Positions 35,576 to 44,762 of a stretch of 64,000 bases of DNA are shown here, piece after piece. The first letter of the stretch is position 1; each line of letters opens with the position of its first letter. Source of the DNA: Ktedonobacteraceae bacterium (GTDB lineage: Bacteria > Chloroflexota > Ktedonobacteria > Ktedonobacterales > Ktedonobacteraceae); contig DASRBN010000018.1 in NCBI GenBank assembly GCA_035653615.1, forward strand, positions 1 to 64,000, read 5' to 3'. Below the pieces are notes generated by a model that saw only the letters and a list, made by a program, of their open reading frames with translations, was not told the origin of the DNA and did not search any database. Made by a program: the position numbers and the translations under genes.

Positions 35576-36463
35576 TCACCATCCGCGCCGTGCCATCAGT
35601 TCCTGCTCGGGCAGTTGATCCAGGTTAATACCTACCATCGGCTCACCCAGGTTTCTGGACACCTCGGCCAGGATTTCAGGGTCCTGGAAATGAGTCGTCG
35701 CGCGCACAATCGCCTTGGCGCGCGCTAGCGGATTGCCCGACTTAAAAATGCCTGAGCCAACAAAGATACCCTCGGCTCCCAAACGCATCATCAATGCGGC
35801 ATCAGCCGGTGTCGCCACGCCGCCCGCGGAGAAGTTCACGACCGGCAGCTTGCCTTTTTCCGCGACCTCGCGCACCAGCTCGTATGGCGCGCCAAGATTC
35901 TTGGCCTCGGTCATCAACTCTTCTTCTGGCAGCATTTGCAGGCGGCGAATTCCGTCCATAATTGCTCGCATATGCCGCACTGCTTCGACGATGTTGCCCG
36001 TTCCGGCCTCGCCCTTGGTGCGAATCATAGCCGCTCCCTCGCCGATACGCCGCAGCGCCTCGCCAAGGTCGCGCGCCCCGCACACAAATGGAACGGGGAA
36101 GAGATGCTTATTGACATGGAAACGTTCATCCGCCGGGGTCAGCACCTCGGACTCATCGATGCAATCTACACCGATGGCCTGGAGAATTTCAGCCTCGACA
36201 AAATGCCCAATGCGGCACTTCGCCATCACCGGAATAGTAACCGCCTCTTTAATCTGAATAATGAGTTCGGGGTCGCTCATGCGCGCGACGCCACCGTGCG
36301 CGCGAATATCCGCCGGCACGCGCTCCAGTGCCATCACCGCGGATGCTCCGGCCTCTTCCGCGATACGCGCCTGGTCCGCGTTCACCACATCGCAGATCAC
36401 TCCGCCCTTGAGCATCTCCGGGAAAGCGCGCTTGACATCTACTGTTCCTGTTTGTTTCTGCAT
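35576..36463 (-). CDS. pdxS: Pyridoxal 5'-phosphate synthase subunit PdxS
   Basis: A 295-residue (beta/alpha)8 enzyme that makes PLP from ribose 5-phosphate, glyceraldehyde 3-phosphate and ammonia. [44 protein letters not shown], the catalytic Lys in MAKCRIGH and [31 protein letters not shown]-type segments make it unmistakable. ATG 36463 is preferred; TTG 36469 is closer to the AGGAG site and possible. pdxS and pdxT form an operon. Confidence 0.97.
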   Translation of the reverse strand: MQKQTGTVDVKRAFPEMLKGGVICDVVNADQARIAEEAGASAVMALERVPADIRAHGGVARMSDPELIIQIKEAVTIPVMAKCRIGHFVEAEILQAIGVDCIDESEVLTPADERFHVNKHLFPVPFVCGARDLGEALRRIGEGAAMIRTKGEAGTGNIVEAVRHMRAIMDGIRRLQMLPEEELMTEAKNLGAPYELVREVAEKGKLPVVNFSAGGVATPADAALMMRLGAEGIFVGSGIFKSGNPLARAKAIVRATTHFQDPEILAEVSRNLGEPMVGINLDQLPEQELMARRGW

Positions 36464-37108
36464 AATCAATGGTCTCCTGGCTAATCAATTAGTGTATGAG
36501 TGTAACGTTTGTACTAGATTAGAAATATTGTATCATATCGGTTTGGGGGCCGCTACAGCCAAGTGAGGGTAAGAGTGCCAGCCATCAACGACCCTACCAT
36601 CTGTTAATCTTCGTCAATCTCATAATGAGTTTTGATAAATAGTCCGGCAATCCGGCGATGAATCGGCCCTACGGCTCTCCCGTAGGGGCCGATTCATCGC
36701 GCCCAGCGCCGATTGATCGGCCCCGCGTCCCTTACCACGGTAGTTTATGAACAACCATTATCCCTCATATCCATATATACAAACATGCCTGGGTGGATAT
36801 TACATTCCCTGTTTCGAAGATGGCGCTGCTTGCGGACGAGCTCCACGTAGTATACTTCTATGGGAGAGTATTGTTCTGATGATTCCCCAGGGGCTGGACA
36901 GAGATTCTTCGCTGCGCTCAGAATGACATGGCCCAGGATGAATGAGGGGGCAGAGATTCTTCGCTGCCCCCTCATTCATCCTGGGCCACCCCATCTGAAC
37001 TGACGGGCTGCTGAGGAATCCCTGGAGTGCCGGTTGCTTGAGATATAGCAGGATATTTGCTAGTATAAGCAACAACAAAATCACGCAAAGAACGGACGGA
37101 TCAGTAGC
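36464..37108. repeat. 645-base gap with two palindromic repeat elements
   Basis: No gene is supported here. At 36658-36741 lies a GGGGCCGAT-family element (GATGAATCGGCCC...GGGGCCGATTCATC), related over about 60 bases to 51811-51873. At 36903-36928 is a CATTCTGAGC-family core. At 36930-36953 and 36964-36987 are perfect 24-base inverted arms rich in CCCCTCATTCATCC. The pdxS and ybaK-like promoters must lie at the two ends. Confidence 0.8.
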
Positions 37109-37570
37109 ATGAGCGTATTTGAACAAATCCTGGCGCTCTTAGAAGAGCATCATATCCCCTACAGGCTCACGGAACACGAACCCGTGCGTACAAGCGAACA
37201 GGCAGCCAGGGTTCGCGGTGCGGAGCTCAAAACCGGGGCCAAAGCCATGATCGTGCGAGGCAAAGACAACTACTATCTGCTCGTTTTGCCCGCCGACAGG
37301 CAGATTGACTGGAAGCGCGTACGCGCCATATTGCATGTAAGCAACCTGAGATTTGCCACAGAGGAAGAGGCCGAGCGCGTCGCGCACGTCAAAATGGGCA
37401 GCGTCCCACCTTTCGGCAACATATTGGGGCTTCCGACTTACTTCGATGAAAGCCTTTTCGAGAACGATGTGGTAAACTTTAATCCTGGAAGTACCACACA
37501 TTCGATTGCGATGAAAAGCGCCGATTTGCGCACATTAGTCTCGCCCATCATCGCCTCTTTCGTAAAGTAG
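37109..37570 (+). CDS. YbaK/EbsC-family aminoacyl-tRNA deacylase
   Basis: A 153-residue single-domain protein of the YbaK/ProX/INS superfamily, which hydrolyses mischarged aminoacyl-tRNAs. The conserved GAKAMIVRGKDNYYLLVLPADRQIDW, ATEEEAERV and KMGSVPPFG features are seen. Close relatives act on Cys-, Ala- or Ser-charged tRNAs; specificity cannot be read here. The ribosome-binding site is weak. It is followed 31 bases later by a peptidase. Confidence 0.82.
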   Translation: MSVFEQILALLEEHHIPYRLTEHEPVRTSEQAARVRGAELKTGAKAMIVRGKDNYYLLVLPADRQIDWKRVRAILHVSNLRFATEEEAERVAHVKMGSVPPFGNILGLPTYFDESLFENDVVNFNPGSTTHSIAMKSADLRTLVSPIIASFVK

Positions 37571-37601
37571 GAGCGGAACACAAGTAAAGGGAAGCAATTT
37601 T

Positions 37602-38747
37602 ATGCTAACTGCATCCCAGTTGAACCAGTTGCGCGAAGCCGCTGAAAAACGTACTGAAACGGTTGCTGAACTCGCTCAGCGCATCTGCGCAGTTCCAGCG
37701 CCTACCGGAAATGAAACGGAACGCGCGCAGTTCGTCGCCTCGCTCTGGCAAGAACGCGGCTACACGCCCGAAATTGATGCCATTGGCAACGTCTACGTGC
37801 GACGTGGAAGGCACGAGCAGCGACCGCTATTGATGCTACTGGCACACACTGATACCGTATTTCCGCAATCGACGCCTATTCTCGTCGAACGCCAGGGAGA
37901 CATCTTGCGCGGTCCTGGCATCGGCGATAACAGCGTCAACGTCGCGTCCATGATTAGCGTGATAGATGTACTCGATGAGTTGGGAATAGAAACAGACGCC
38001 GATATCATCGCCGTTGCCGACGTGGGTGAAGAGGGCCTGGGAAATCTCCGTGGTGCGCGTGCGGCCGTCGAACGCTATCAAGAGAACCTGGGCGCGGTAA
38101 TTGCCATCGACGGCGACCTTGGCAGCATCACTCATATCGCGGTTGGCTCGAAACGCTGGCGCATCACTGTACGCGGTCCCGGAGGACATTCGTATGGGTC
38201 GTTTGGCAAGCCCAGCGCCATTCATGGCCTGGCACGCATCATTGCTGCTATTGCCGATCTGCGAGTTCCGCAGGAGCCAAAGACGACCTACAACGTTGGT
38301 GTCATCGAAGGTGGCACCAGTGTCAATACCATCGCGGCTCATGCCGCCGCTCTACTTGATATGCGTTCAACCGATGTCGCTGCTCTGAACCGGCTTGCTG
38401 AGGAGGTACAAGCAATTGCCGAGGAGCGTGCCGGCCCGGGTTTGCAGGTTGAGATTGAGGTACTGGGCGAACGTCCTGCCGGCGAACTAAGTTCATCACA
38501 CCCGCTGGTGCAACTGGCCGCTGGCGCTATCACCTGGATAGGGATGAAGCCGGTATACGAGGCATCCAGCACGGATGCCAATATCCCCATCAGTCTCAAT
38601 ATTCCGGCGGTCTGTATCGGCATCACGCAGGTCGAACGCGCGCATACACTCGAAGAATTCCTCGTCGTCTCGCCCATCGGAAGCGGACTCGCGCAACTCG
38701 CGCGCCTCTGCATTGAGGCGTGTTCATTGATTGCGCAAAAAGTGTAA
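37602..38747 (+). CDS. M20-family metallopeptidase/deacylase
   Basis: A 381-residue zinc hydrolase of the ArgE/DapE/CPG2 group. Metal ligands appear as LLAHTDTVF (His), GIGDNSVN (Asp bridging), VGEEGLGN (Glu pair) and a later SSTDANIP; the dimerisation domain with VRGPGGHSYGSFGKPSAIHG sits in the middle. Its substrate may be a peptide or acylated amino acid. The start follows AAAGGGAAGC. It lies 11 bases before an epoxide-hydrolase-like gene, suggesting co-transcription. Confidence 0.85.
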   Translation: MLTASQLNQLREAAEKRTETVAELAQRICAVPAPTGNETERAQFVASLWQERGYTPEIDAIGNVYVRRGRHEQRPLLMLLAHTDTVFPQSTPILVERQGDILRGPGIGDNSVNVASMISVIDVLDELGIETDADIIAVADVGEEGLGNLRGARAAVERYQENLGAVIAIDGDLGSITHIAVGSKRWRITVRGPGGHSYGSFGKPSAIHGLARIIAAIADLRVPQEPKTTYNVGVIEGGTSVNTIAAHAAALLDMRSTDVAALNRLAEEVQAIAEERAGPGLQVEIEVLGERPAGELSSSHPLVQLAAGAITWIGMKPVYEASSTDANIPISLNIPAVCIGITQVERAHTLEEFLVVSPIGSGLAQLARLCIEACSLIAQKV

Positions 38748-38758
38748 AGGACATATCG

Positions 38759-39637
38759 ATGCTCTCTACCCAGGAAACCTGGCAGCACCGCGAAATACTT
38801 GCCAACGGCATCCGCATGCATTATGTCACGCAGGGCGAAGGGCCGCTCGTCGTCTTATTGCATGGATTCCCTGAGTTCTGGTTCTGCTGGCATAATCAAA
38901 TAGGTTTTCTCGCCGACCTTGGCTATACAGTCGTCGCCCCTGACCTGCGGGGCTACAACGATACCGACAAACCTCCCACGGGCTATGATGTGCCTACCCT
39001 GTTAAAAGATGTTGAGGGGCTTATCCGCGGTCTGGGATACGACAGGGCTATCATCGTCGGACACGATTGGGGCGGAGCGATTGCCTGGGTGTTCGCGATG
39101 CGCTGTCCACAGATGACTGAGCGCCTGGTCATCCTGAATGCTCCTCATCCCTGGGCCTTACAACGCGAACTGCGCACCTTGCAACAACTGCGGAAGAGCT
39201 GGTATGTCTTCTTTTTTCAAATTCCCTGGCTGCCTGAAAAGCTGCTCAGCTATAATCACGCCGCGCCGGTAGCAAGATTAATCTATTCATCCGCCGTTCA
39301 AAAATCGGCCTTTCCACCTTACGTATTGCACCGCTACCAGGACGCCATCAGCAAACCGGGCGCGATGACGGCAGCCATAAACTATTATCGCGCCACAGCC
39401 CGCAGGGGCGGCTACGGTTTTAGAGGCACCGGAGCCAGGTCAAAAGCTACTATTGATGTTCCCACCCTGCTTATCTGGGGCGAGCAAGACGTGGCGCTTG
39501 GTACCGGTCTAACGCGGGGACTCGAACAATGGGTGCCCAACCTTCAGATCCGCCGCATTCCCGACAGTGGACACTGGGTGCAGGAGGAGAAACCGGACGA
39601 GGTCAACGCCTTCATAGCAGAGTTCTTGCACAGTTGA
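38759..39637 (+). CDS. Epoxide-hydrolase-like alpha/beta hydrolase
   Basis: A 292-residue hydrolase. HGFPEFWFCW is the oxyanion HGxP motif, and GHDWGGAIAW carries an Asp nucleophile as in epoxide hydrolases and haloalkane dehalogenases; IWGEQDVALG and SGHWVQEEKPDEV supply the acid and His. The HGFPE plus later tyrosines favour epoxide hydrolase. ATG 38759 follows AAAGGACAT; an upstream frame to 38720 overlaps the peptidase gene. Confidence 0.82.
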   Translation: MLSTQETWQHREILANGIRMHYVTQGEGPLVVLLHGFPEFWFCWHNQIGFLADLGYTVVAPDLRGYNDTDKPPTGYDVPTLLKDVEGLIRGLGYDRAIIVGHDWGGAIAWVFAMRCPQMTERLVILNAPHPWALQRELRTLQQLRKSWYVFFFQIPWLPEKLLSYNHAAPVARLIYSSAVQKSAFPPYVLHRYQDAISKPGAMTAAINYYRATARRGGYGFRGTGARSKATIDVPTLLIWGEQDVALGTGLTRGLEQWVPNLQIRRIPDSGHWVQEEKPDEVNAFIAEFLHS

Positions 39638-39812
39638 AAAGATTAAAGCAAGTATTGGTAATCGTCCCCTAACCTCGTGGATATTTGTTGCATTTTGATT
39701 GACCTGAGAGGTATATAAAGAAAGAGGAAGATTCTGCCTTTAGCATACCTGCCAATACCAGGGAGGCAGAGTATACCCATCGATTTACAGAACCGACTAC
39801 AGGCAAATCAAG

Positions 39813-41621
39813 ATGAATAAAACTCTCTTTCGATATATCCGGCACGCTCGCGCTACACTCATCCTCACGATCATCTTTGGTCTGTTAGGGACTGGCGCGA
39901 TCATCGTTCAAATGGCCTTGCTCAGCAAGGTTGTGAATAGCGTATTCTTACTCCATCAGGGGCTTACCCAGATCACATGGCTGCTCCTGCTCTTGTTAGC
40001 CTCGATTATTGTACGAGCAGGCCTGGTGTGGATACGCGAAATAACGGCTCAAAGGTGCGCTATTCGTGTCAAGTCCGAACTGCGCCGGCGCCTGTTCGCT
40101 CACCTGCTGCAATTAGGACCCGCTTACAGTAAGGGCGAATCAACGGGCGAGTTGGTAGCAACGATCAGCGAAGGTATTGAGCGCCTGGATGCCTACGTGA
40201 GCCGCTATTTGCCCCAACTCGCATTCAGCGTGCTGGTGCCGCTTTTGATCGTCATCTATATTTTCCCGCTCGATTGGGCCAGCGCGGTAATATTGCTGGT
40301 GACCGGGCCGGTTATTCCACTCCTCATGATGCTGGTGGGGAGCTATGCCGAGAAGCAGGTGCAGCGCCAGTGGCTCGCCTTAGCGCGCATGAGCGCCTAC
40401 TTTCTGGATGCCGTGCAGGGCCTGCCCACCCTGAAGCTCTTTGGCAGCACTGAGGCGGCTCGCAAGCGCGTGGCCCTGTTAAGCGACGGCTTCCGCGAAA
40501 GAACGCTCAAAATGCTGCGCGTCGCATTCCTTTCAGGCATGGTGCTTGAATTTATGGCGGCCGTCGCCATTGGCCTGGTGGCAGTGGCCCTCGGAATACG
40601 CCTGCTCAATGGTGGCATCCCGTTCGAGACCGCGTTTCTGATACTGCTGCTGGCGCCGGAGTTCTACCACCCCTTACGCGAGCTTGGCGTGCATCGTCAT
40701 GCCGGCATGGAGGGCAAGGCCGCGGCGGAACGCATCATTGCAATTTTGGAGACGCCCGTACCATATAGCAATGCAGGAGCCAGTGATGGAGTTTTACGCG
40801 ATAATCGGGCGACGGGGGCCGATAAATCGGCCCGCCCATGTCATTCTGAGCGCAGCGAAGAATCCGTGCCTCGCCCTCGTAATCAACTCACCATCACATT
40901 TACCGGCGTAACCTATACCTATCCGGGCAGCGAGCATCCCGCCCTGGACAATGTTTCCTTGACGCTGCCCGCCGGAAGCTTCACGGCCCTTATCGGTCGC
41001 AGCGGAGCCGGTAAAAGCACGCTCGTCAACCTGTTGCTGCGTTTTATGGATCCCCAGCATGGTCATATCACGGTGAACGATATCCCCATCGCGGAACTAC
41101 CCATCGAACTCTGGCGCGAATACGTGGCCCTGGTTCCCCAGCGGCCTTATCTTTTTTATGGCAACGTACTGACAAATATTCGATTGGCGCGACCGGATGC
41201 GAGCGACGAAGAGGTCGAACAGGCCGCGGAACTCGCGGGCGCGCTCGAATTCATTCGCCAGCTTCCGCAAGGCTTCGCGACCGAAATCGGCGAACGAGGA
41301 ACGCGATTGAGCGCGGGCCAGGCGCAGCGCATCGCCATCGCCCGCGCTTTTCTCAAAGATGCGCCGCTGCTCATCCTTGATGAGCCAACCTCAAGCCTCG
41401 ATACCAGGAGTGAGTTCCTGATCCGGCAAGCCCTCGAACGCCTGACACACGAGCGCACCGTGCTGGTAATTGCCCACCGCTACAATACGATTGCCCATGC
41501 CAACCAGGTCGCGGTATTAGAAAATGGAAAACTGGTCAAAGTTGGCGAGCCGGATGACTTGTTACAACCTGAGGGAATGTATGCCCAACCGGGAAGCTCT
41601 GGAAAGGCGGTGTTCCTGTGA
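39813..41621 (+). CDS. cydD: Thiol reductant ABC exporter subunit CydD
   Basis: A 602-residue ABC half-transporter. With CydC it exports cysteine/glutathione and is required for cytochrome bd assembly. Six helices lie in residues 1-300; the ATPase has GRSGAGKST (near 398), LSAGQAQR and LLILDEPTSSLD. Between the two domains, about residues 330-352 are encoded by dispersed DNA repeats (40801-40866) inserted in frame, translating as RPCHSERSEES. The linker should tolerate this. It overlaps cydC by four bases and leads cydDCAB. Confidence 0.92.
   Translation: MNKTLFRYIRHARATLILTIIFGLLGTGAIIVQMALLSKVVNSVFLLHQGLTQITWLLLLLLASIIVRAGLVWIREITAQRCAIRVKSELRRRLFAHLLQLGPAYSKGESTGELVATISEGIERLDAYVSRYLPQLAFSVLVPLLIVIYIFPLDWASAVILLVTGPVIPLLMMLVGSYAEKQVQRQWLALARMSAYFLDAVQGLPTLKLFGSTEAARKRVALLSDGFRERTLKMLRVAFLSGMVLEFMAAVAIGLVAVALGIRLLNGGIPFETAFLILLLAPEFYHPLRELGVHRHAGMEGKAAAERIIAILETPVPYSNAGASDGVLRDNRATGADKSARPCHSERSEESVPRPRNQLTITFTGVTYTYPGSEHPALDNVSLTLPAGSFTALIGRSGAGKSTLVNLLLRFMDPQHGHITVNDIPIAELPIELWREYVALVPQRPYLFYGNVLTNIRLARPDASDEEVEQAAELAGALEFIRQLPQGFATEIGERGTRLSAGQAQRIAIARAFLKDAPLLILDEPTSSLDTRSEFLIRQALERLTHERTVLVIAHRYNTIAHANQVAVLENGKLVKVGEPDDLLQPEGMYAQPGSSGKAVFL
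40801..40866. repeat. Two repeat elements inserted in frame in cydD
   Basis: GGGGGCCGATAAATCGGCCC (GGGGCCGAT family) is followed directly by CATTCTGAGCGCAGCGAAGAATC (the other main family). Both are intergenic elsewhere in the window. The reading frame is kept across them. Confidence 0.88.
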
Positions 41622-43363
41622 AACTACTGTTTCGCCTGCTCTCATTCCTATCGGCATTTCGCTGGCAGGCAGCGTTTGCTATCCTGCTGGGCTGCGCGAT
41701 GATCGCCAGCAATATGGCGCTGCTGGGCATGGCCGCGTACCTCATCGCCGCCGCGGCGCTCGCTCCTTTGCTGATCACGCTCACCATACCGATCTATATC
41801 GTGCGTTTCGCCAGTGTCTCGCGGGCCGGTTCGCGCTACCTGGAACGCCTGGTTTCACACAATGTGACGTTCCGTTTGCTGGCGGAACTGCGCGTCTGGG
41901 TCTACAGCCGCCTGGAGCCGCTGGCTCCCGCCTATTTGCAAGCATATCGCAGCGGCGATGTCCTTACGCGCCTCGTTTCGGATGTCGAGGAGCTACAAAA
42001 CATTTACCTGCGCGTATTTTCGCCCATCATGGTTGCCATCGCCATCGGACTGCTTACCTTTGGCCTCTTCAGCCTCTTCAGTCCCGCTCTGGCCTGGACG
42101 GCCCTGGCGTTCCTGGTCGCGGCGGGCTTTGGCGTACCCTTGCTGTCGGGCTGGCTCGCTCGCGGCCTGGGAAAGCAGCAGCTTGCCTTGCGAGCCGAAC
42201 TGAACGCGCACATCGTCGATAGCATCCAGGGCATCCAGGACCTGCTGGCCTGCGGGCGCGCCAGCGATCAGGAAAACAAAATTGCCAATCTTCAAGACAA
42301 ACTGGGACAGATACAAGGCCGCATGGCTTTCATCGCAGGCTTACAGCAGGCGCTCAATGATCTCTTAATGAACCTCGCGTTGTGGTTGCTCTTGATCCTG
42401 GCGATACCGCTCGTCATCTCCAAAGCCATCGATGGCGTCTACCTGGGCTTCCTGGGCCTGGTAATTCTTGCCAGCTTTGAAGCTGTCCAGCCGCTCGGTC
42501 AGGCCTTTCAATTTCTAGGCCACTCGCTCGCCGCCGGAGAGCGGCTGTTTAAAGTAACCGATGCCGTTCCGGTGGTAGCCGATTATAAAATTGAACAGGC
42601 AAAATTGGCCCCAGAAAAACCGCCCGGTCGCATCCTGGAATTTGACCACGTCCATTTCAAATATGCGCCCGGCGAGAACGAAGTGTTGCATGATATCAGT
42701 TTCACCGCCTCTCCTGGCAAGCGCGTTGCTATTGTCGGTTCCAGTGGCTCCGGCAAAAGCACCATCGTCAACCTGGTCTTGCGTTTCTGGGACCCAACGG
42801 CAGGTATAATTCGCCTGGATGGGCAGGATATCCGGCAGTACGCGCTTGCCGATTTGCGCAAGGTGGTAGGCGTGGTCGCCCAGGATACCTATCTTTTCAA
42901 CGATACGATACGCGGCAACCTGCTGCTGGCGAGGCCGCATGCCGCCGAGAGCGACATCGAACAGGCGCTGGAACAGGCGCAACTTACCGATTTCGTACGC
43001 CAGTTGCCGCGCGGCCTGGGAACCTGGGTGGGCGAGCAAGGTCTGCGACTCTCAGGCGGCGAACGACAGCGCCTTGCCATCGCGCGCACCTTGCTGAAGA
43101 ACCCGCCCCTGCTCATTCTGGACGAGGCGACCGCCAACCTTGACCCGGTTACCGAGCGCGATCTGCTTGCGACCCTGGATATCCTGATGCAAGGCCGCAC
43201 GACCTTGATTATTACCCATCGCCTTATCGACATGGAGCGTATGGATGAAATTCTGGTGCTTGACGAGGGCCAGATTCGGGAGCGCGGTACGCACGAACAG
43301 TTGCTCAAAGCACAGGGGCTTTATCACTACATGCTGGATGTGCTTCACCCGGCATACCGGTAG
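41618..43363 (+). CDS. cydC: Thiol reductant ABC exporter subunit CydC
   Basis: A 581-residue partner of CydD, starting at GTG 41618 inside the cydD end. Six transmembrane helices precede an ATPase with GSSGSGKST (near residue 376), LSGGERQR and LLILDEATANLD. The TM segment VRFASVSRAGSRYLERLVSHNVTFRLLAELRVWVY is typical of CydC. It keeps the periplasm/exterior reduced for haem and bd oxidase assembly. The linker lacks the repeats seen in CydD. Confidence 0.92.
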   Translation: MKLLFRLLSFLSAFRWQAAFAILLGCAMIASNMALLGMAAYLIAAAALAPLLITLTIPIYIVRFASVSRAGSRYLERLVSHNVTFRLLAELRVWVYSRLEPLAPAYLQAYRSGDVLTRLVSDVEELQNIYLRVFSPIMVAIAIGLLTFGLFSLFSPALAWTALAFLVAAGFGVPLLSGWLARGLGKQQLALRAELNAHIVDSIQGIQDLLACGRASDQENKIANLQDKLGQIQGRMAFIAGLQQALNDLLMNLALWLLLILAIPLVISKAIDGVYLGFLGLVILASFEAVQPLGQAFQFLGHSLAAGERLFKVTDAVPVVADYKIEQAKLAPEKPPGRILEFDHVHFKYAPGENEVLHDISFTASPGKRVAIVGSSGSGKSTIVNLVLRFWDPTAGIIRLDGQDIRQYALADLRKVVGVVAQDTYLFNDTIRGNLLLARPHAAESDIEQALEQAQLTDFVRQLPRGLGTWVGEQGLRLSGGERQRLAIARTLLKNPPLLILDEATANLDPVTERDLLATLDILMQGRTTLIITHRLIDMERMDEILVLDEGQIRERGTHEQLLKAQGLYHYMLDVLHPAYR

Positions 43364-43379
43364 ATCAGGAGGAGATGCC

Positions 43380-44753
43380 ATGGATGTTTCAACGATAATG
43401 TCACGCTTACAGTTTGCTTTCACGATCTCGTTCCATTATCTCTTTCCCCAGTTTACCATGGGGTTGGCGCTGCTGCTCGTGATTCTCAAAAGCCTGTATC
43501 TGTGGCGCAAGAACGAATTATTCAATAGAAGCGCACATTTCTGGGCGAAAATCTTTGCCATCACCTTTGTGGTGGGCGTAGTGACGGGCATTCCGATGGA
43601 GTTTCAGTTTGGCACGAACTGGTCGCGCTTCGCCGCTTATGCAGGCGATATCATTGGGCAGACCCTTGCCATGGAGGGTGCCTTTGCCTTCTTTATCGAA
43701 TCGGCTTTCCTAGGCATCTTCCTCTTTGGCGAGCAGGCTTTTGGACAAAGGATGCACTGGTTCTCAGCCTTGATGGTCTGGATAGGCACCTGGGCTTCGG
43801 GAGGCTTCATCATTGCCTCCAATGCCTGGATGCAGCATCCGGTTGGCTATACCATATCCTCCGATGGTCGTCTCCATCTCTCCAACTACTGGGCCGTGCT
43901 GTTCAATCCCTGGATTGTGCCACAATATATGCATACCATGAGTGGAGCCGTCGTCACCGGCTCGTTTGTCATGGCCGGCCTGGGAGCCTATTACATGCTG
44001 GTGAAGCAGCATCTCGATTACGCCCGCATATTTGTTACTATAGGTGTCATTGTGGGCGTCATTTCCAGCTTTTTCCAGCTTTTCCCTAGTGGAGACCTGG
44101 AGGGTCAGCAGGTAGCCACCCACCAGCCAACCAAACTCGCCGCGATGGAGGGCCTCTTCCAGACGCAACAGGGCGCCGGCATCGTCATCCTTGGACAGCC
44201 AGATACAGACCGTGGAACATTGGACAATCCCCTGATCATACCCAATGTACTCAGTTTCCTGACCTACCGGCGCTGGACGGCTGAGGTCAGGGGCCTCGAC
44301 GCCTTCCCTGCCGATCAGCATCCCGATAATGTCGCGCTGCTCTATTATAGCTATCATATTATGGTTGGGCTTGGCACCATTTTCATTGCCATTATGGGCC
44401 TCGCGTTTCTCCTGCTCTGGCGTGGTCGCCTCTTTCGCGCGCGCTGGATGCTATGGATTTTGATGCTGGCGACGCCTTTCCCTTTTATTGCCAATACAGC
44501 AGGATGGTTCACGACCGAACTTGGCCGCCAGCCCTGGATCGTTTTTGGGCTGCTGCGCACCATCTCAGGATCATCTCCCGTCCTATCATCCGGCAATGTC
44601 CTCTTCACCCTGATCGGATTCGCGGGTATGTACCTGCTGATCGGCCTGCTCTATGTCTTGCTGGTGGTGTTTGAAATGCTGCGCGGCCCGGTGCAAAAGG
44701 AAGAAGGCCCACAGGAGGCCGAGGGATTGGCCGACCTGTTAGTAGAAGGATAA
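43380..44753 (+). CDS. cydA: Cytochrome bd ubiquinol/menaquinol oxidase subunit I
   Basis: A 457-residue membrane oxidase subunit carrying hemes b558, b595 and d; it oxidises quinol and reduces oxygen with high affinity. FHYLFPQFTMGLALLLV near residue 20 has the heme b595/d His, ASNAWMQHPVGY the heme b558 His and Met region, and GRQPWIVFGLLRT the quinol side. The Q-loop between helices 6 and 7 is short, as in non-proteobacterial enzymes. ATG 43380 follows AGGAGGAG; upstream extension overlaps cydC. Confidence 0.95.
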   Translation: MDVSTIMSRLQFAFTISFHYLFPQFTMGLALLLVILKSLYLWRKNELFNRSAHFWAKIFAITFVVGVVTGIPMEFQFGTNWSRFAAYAGDIIGQTLAMEGAFAFFIESAFLGIFLFGEQAFGQRMHWFSALMVWIGTWASGGFIIASNAWMQHPVGYTISSDGRLHLSNYWAVLFNPWIVPQYMHTMSGAVVTGSFVMAGLGAYYMLVKQHLDYARIFVTIGVIVGVISSFFQLFPSGDLEGQQVATHQPTKLAAMEGLFQTQQGAGIVILGQPDTDRGTLDNPLIIPNVLSFLTYRRWTAEVRGLDAFPADQHPDNVALLYYSYHIMVGLGTIFIAIMGLAFLLLWRGRLFRARWMLWILMLATPFPFIANTAGWFTTELGRQPWIVFGLLRTISGSSPVLSSGNVLFTLIGFAGMYLLIGLLYVLLVVFEMLRGPVQKEEGPQEAEGLADLLVEG

Positions 44754-44762
44754 GGTGCAAAG

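Noticed and set aside
36800-37126. 108-residue minus-strand open frame
   Set aside because: It consists largely of translated repeat sequence (CHSERSEES) and has no domain.
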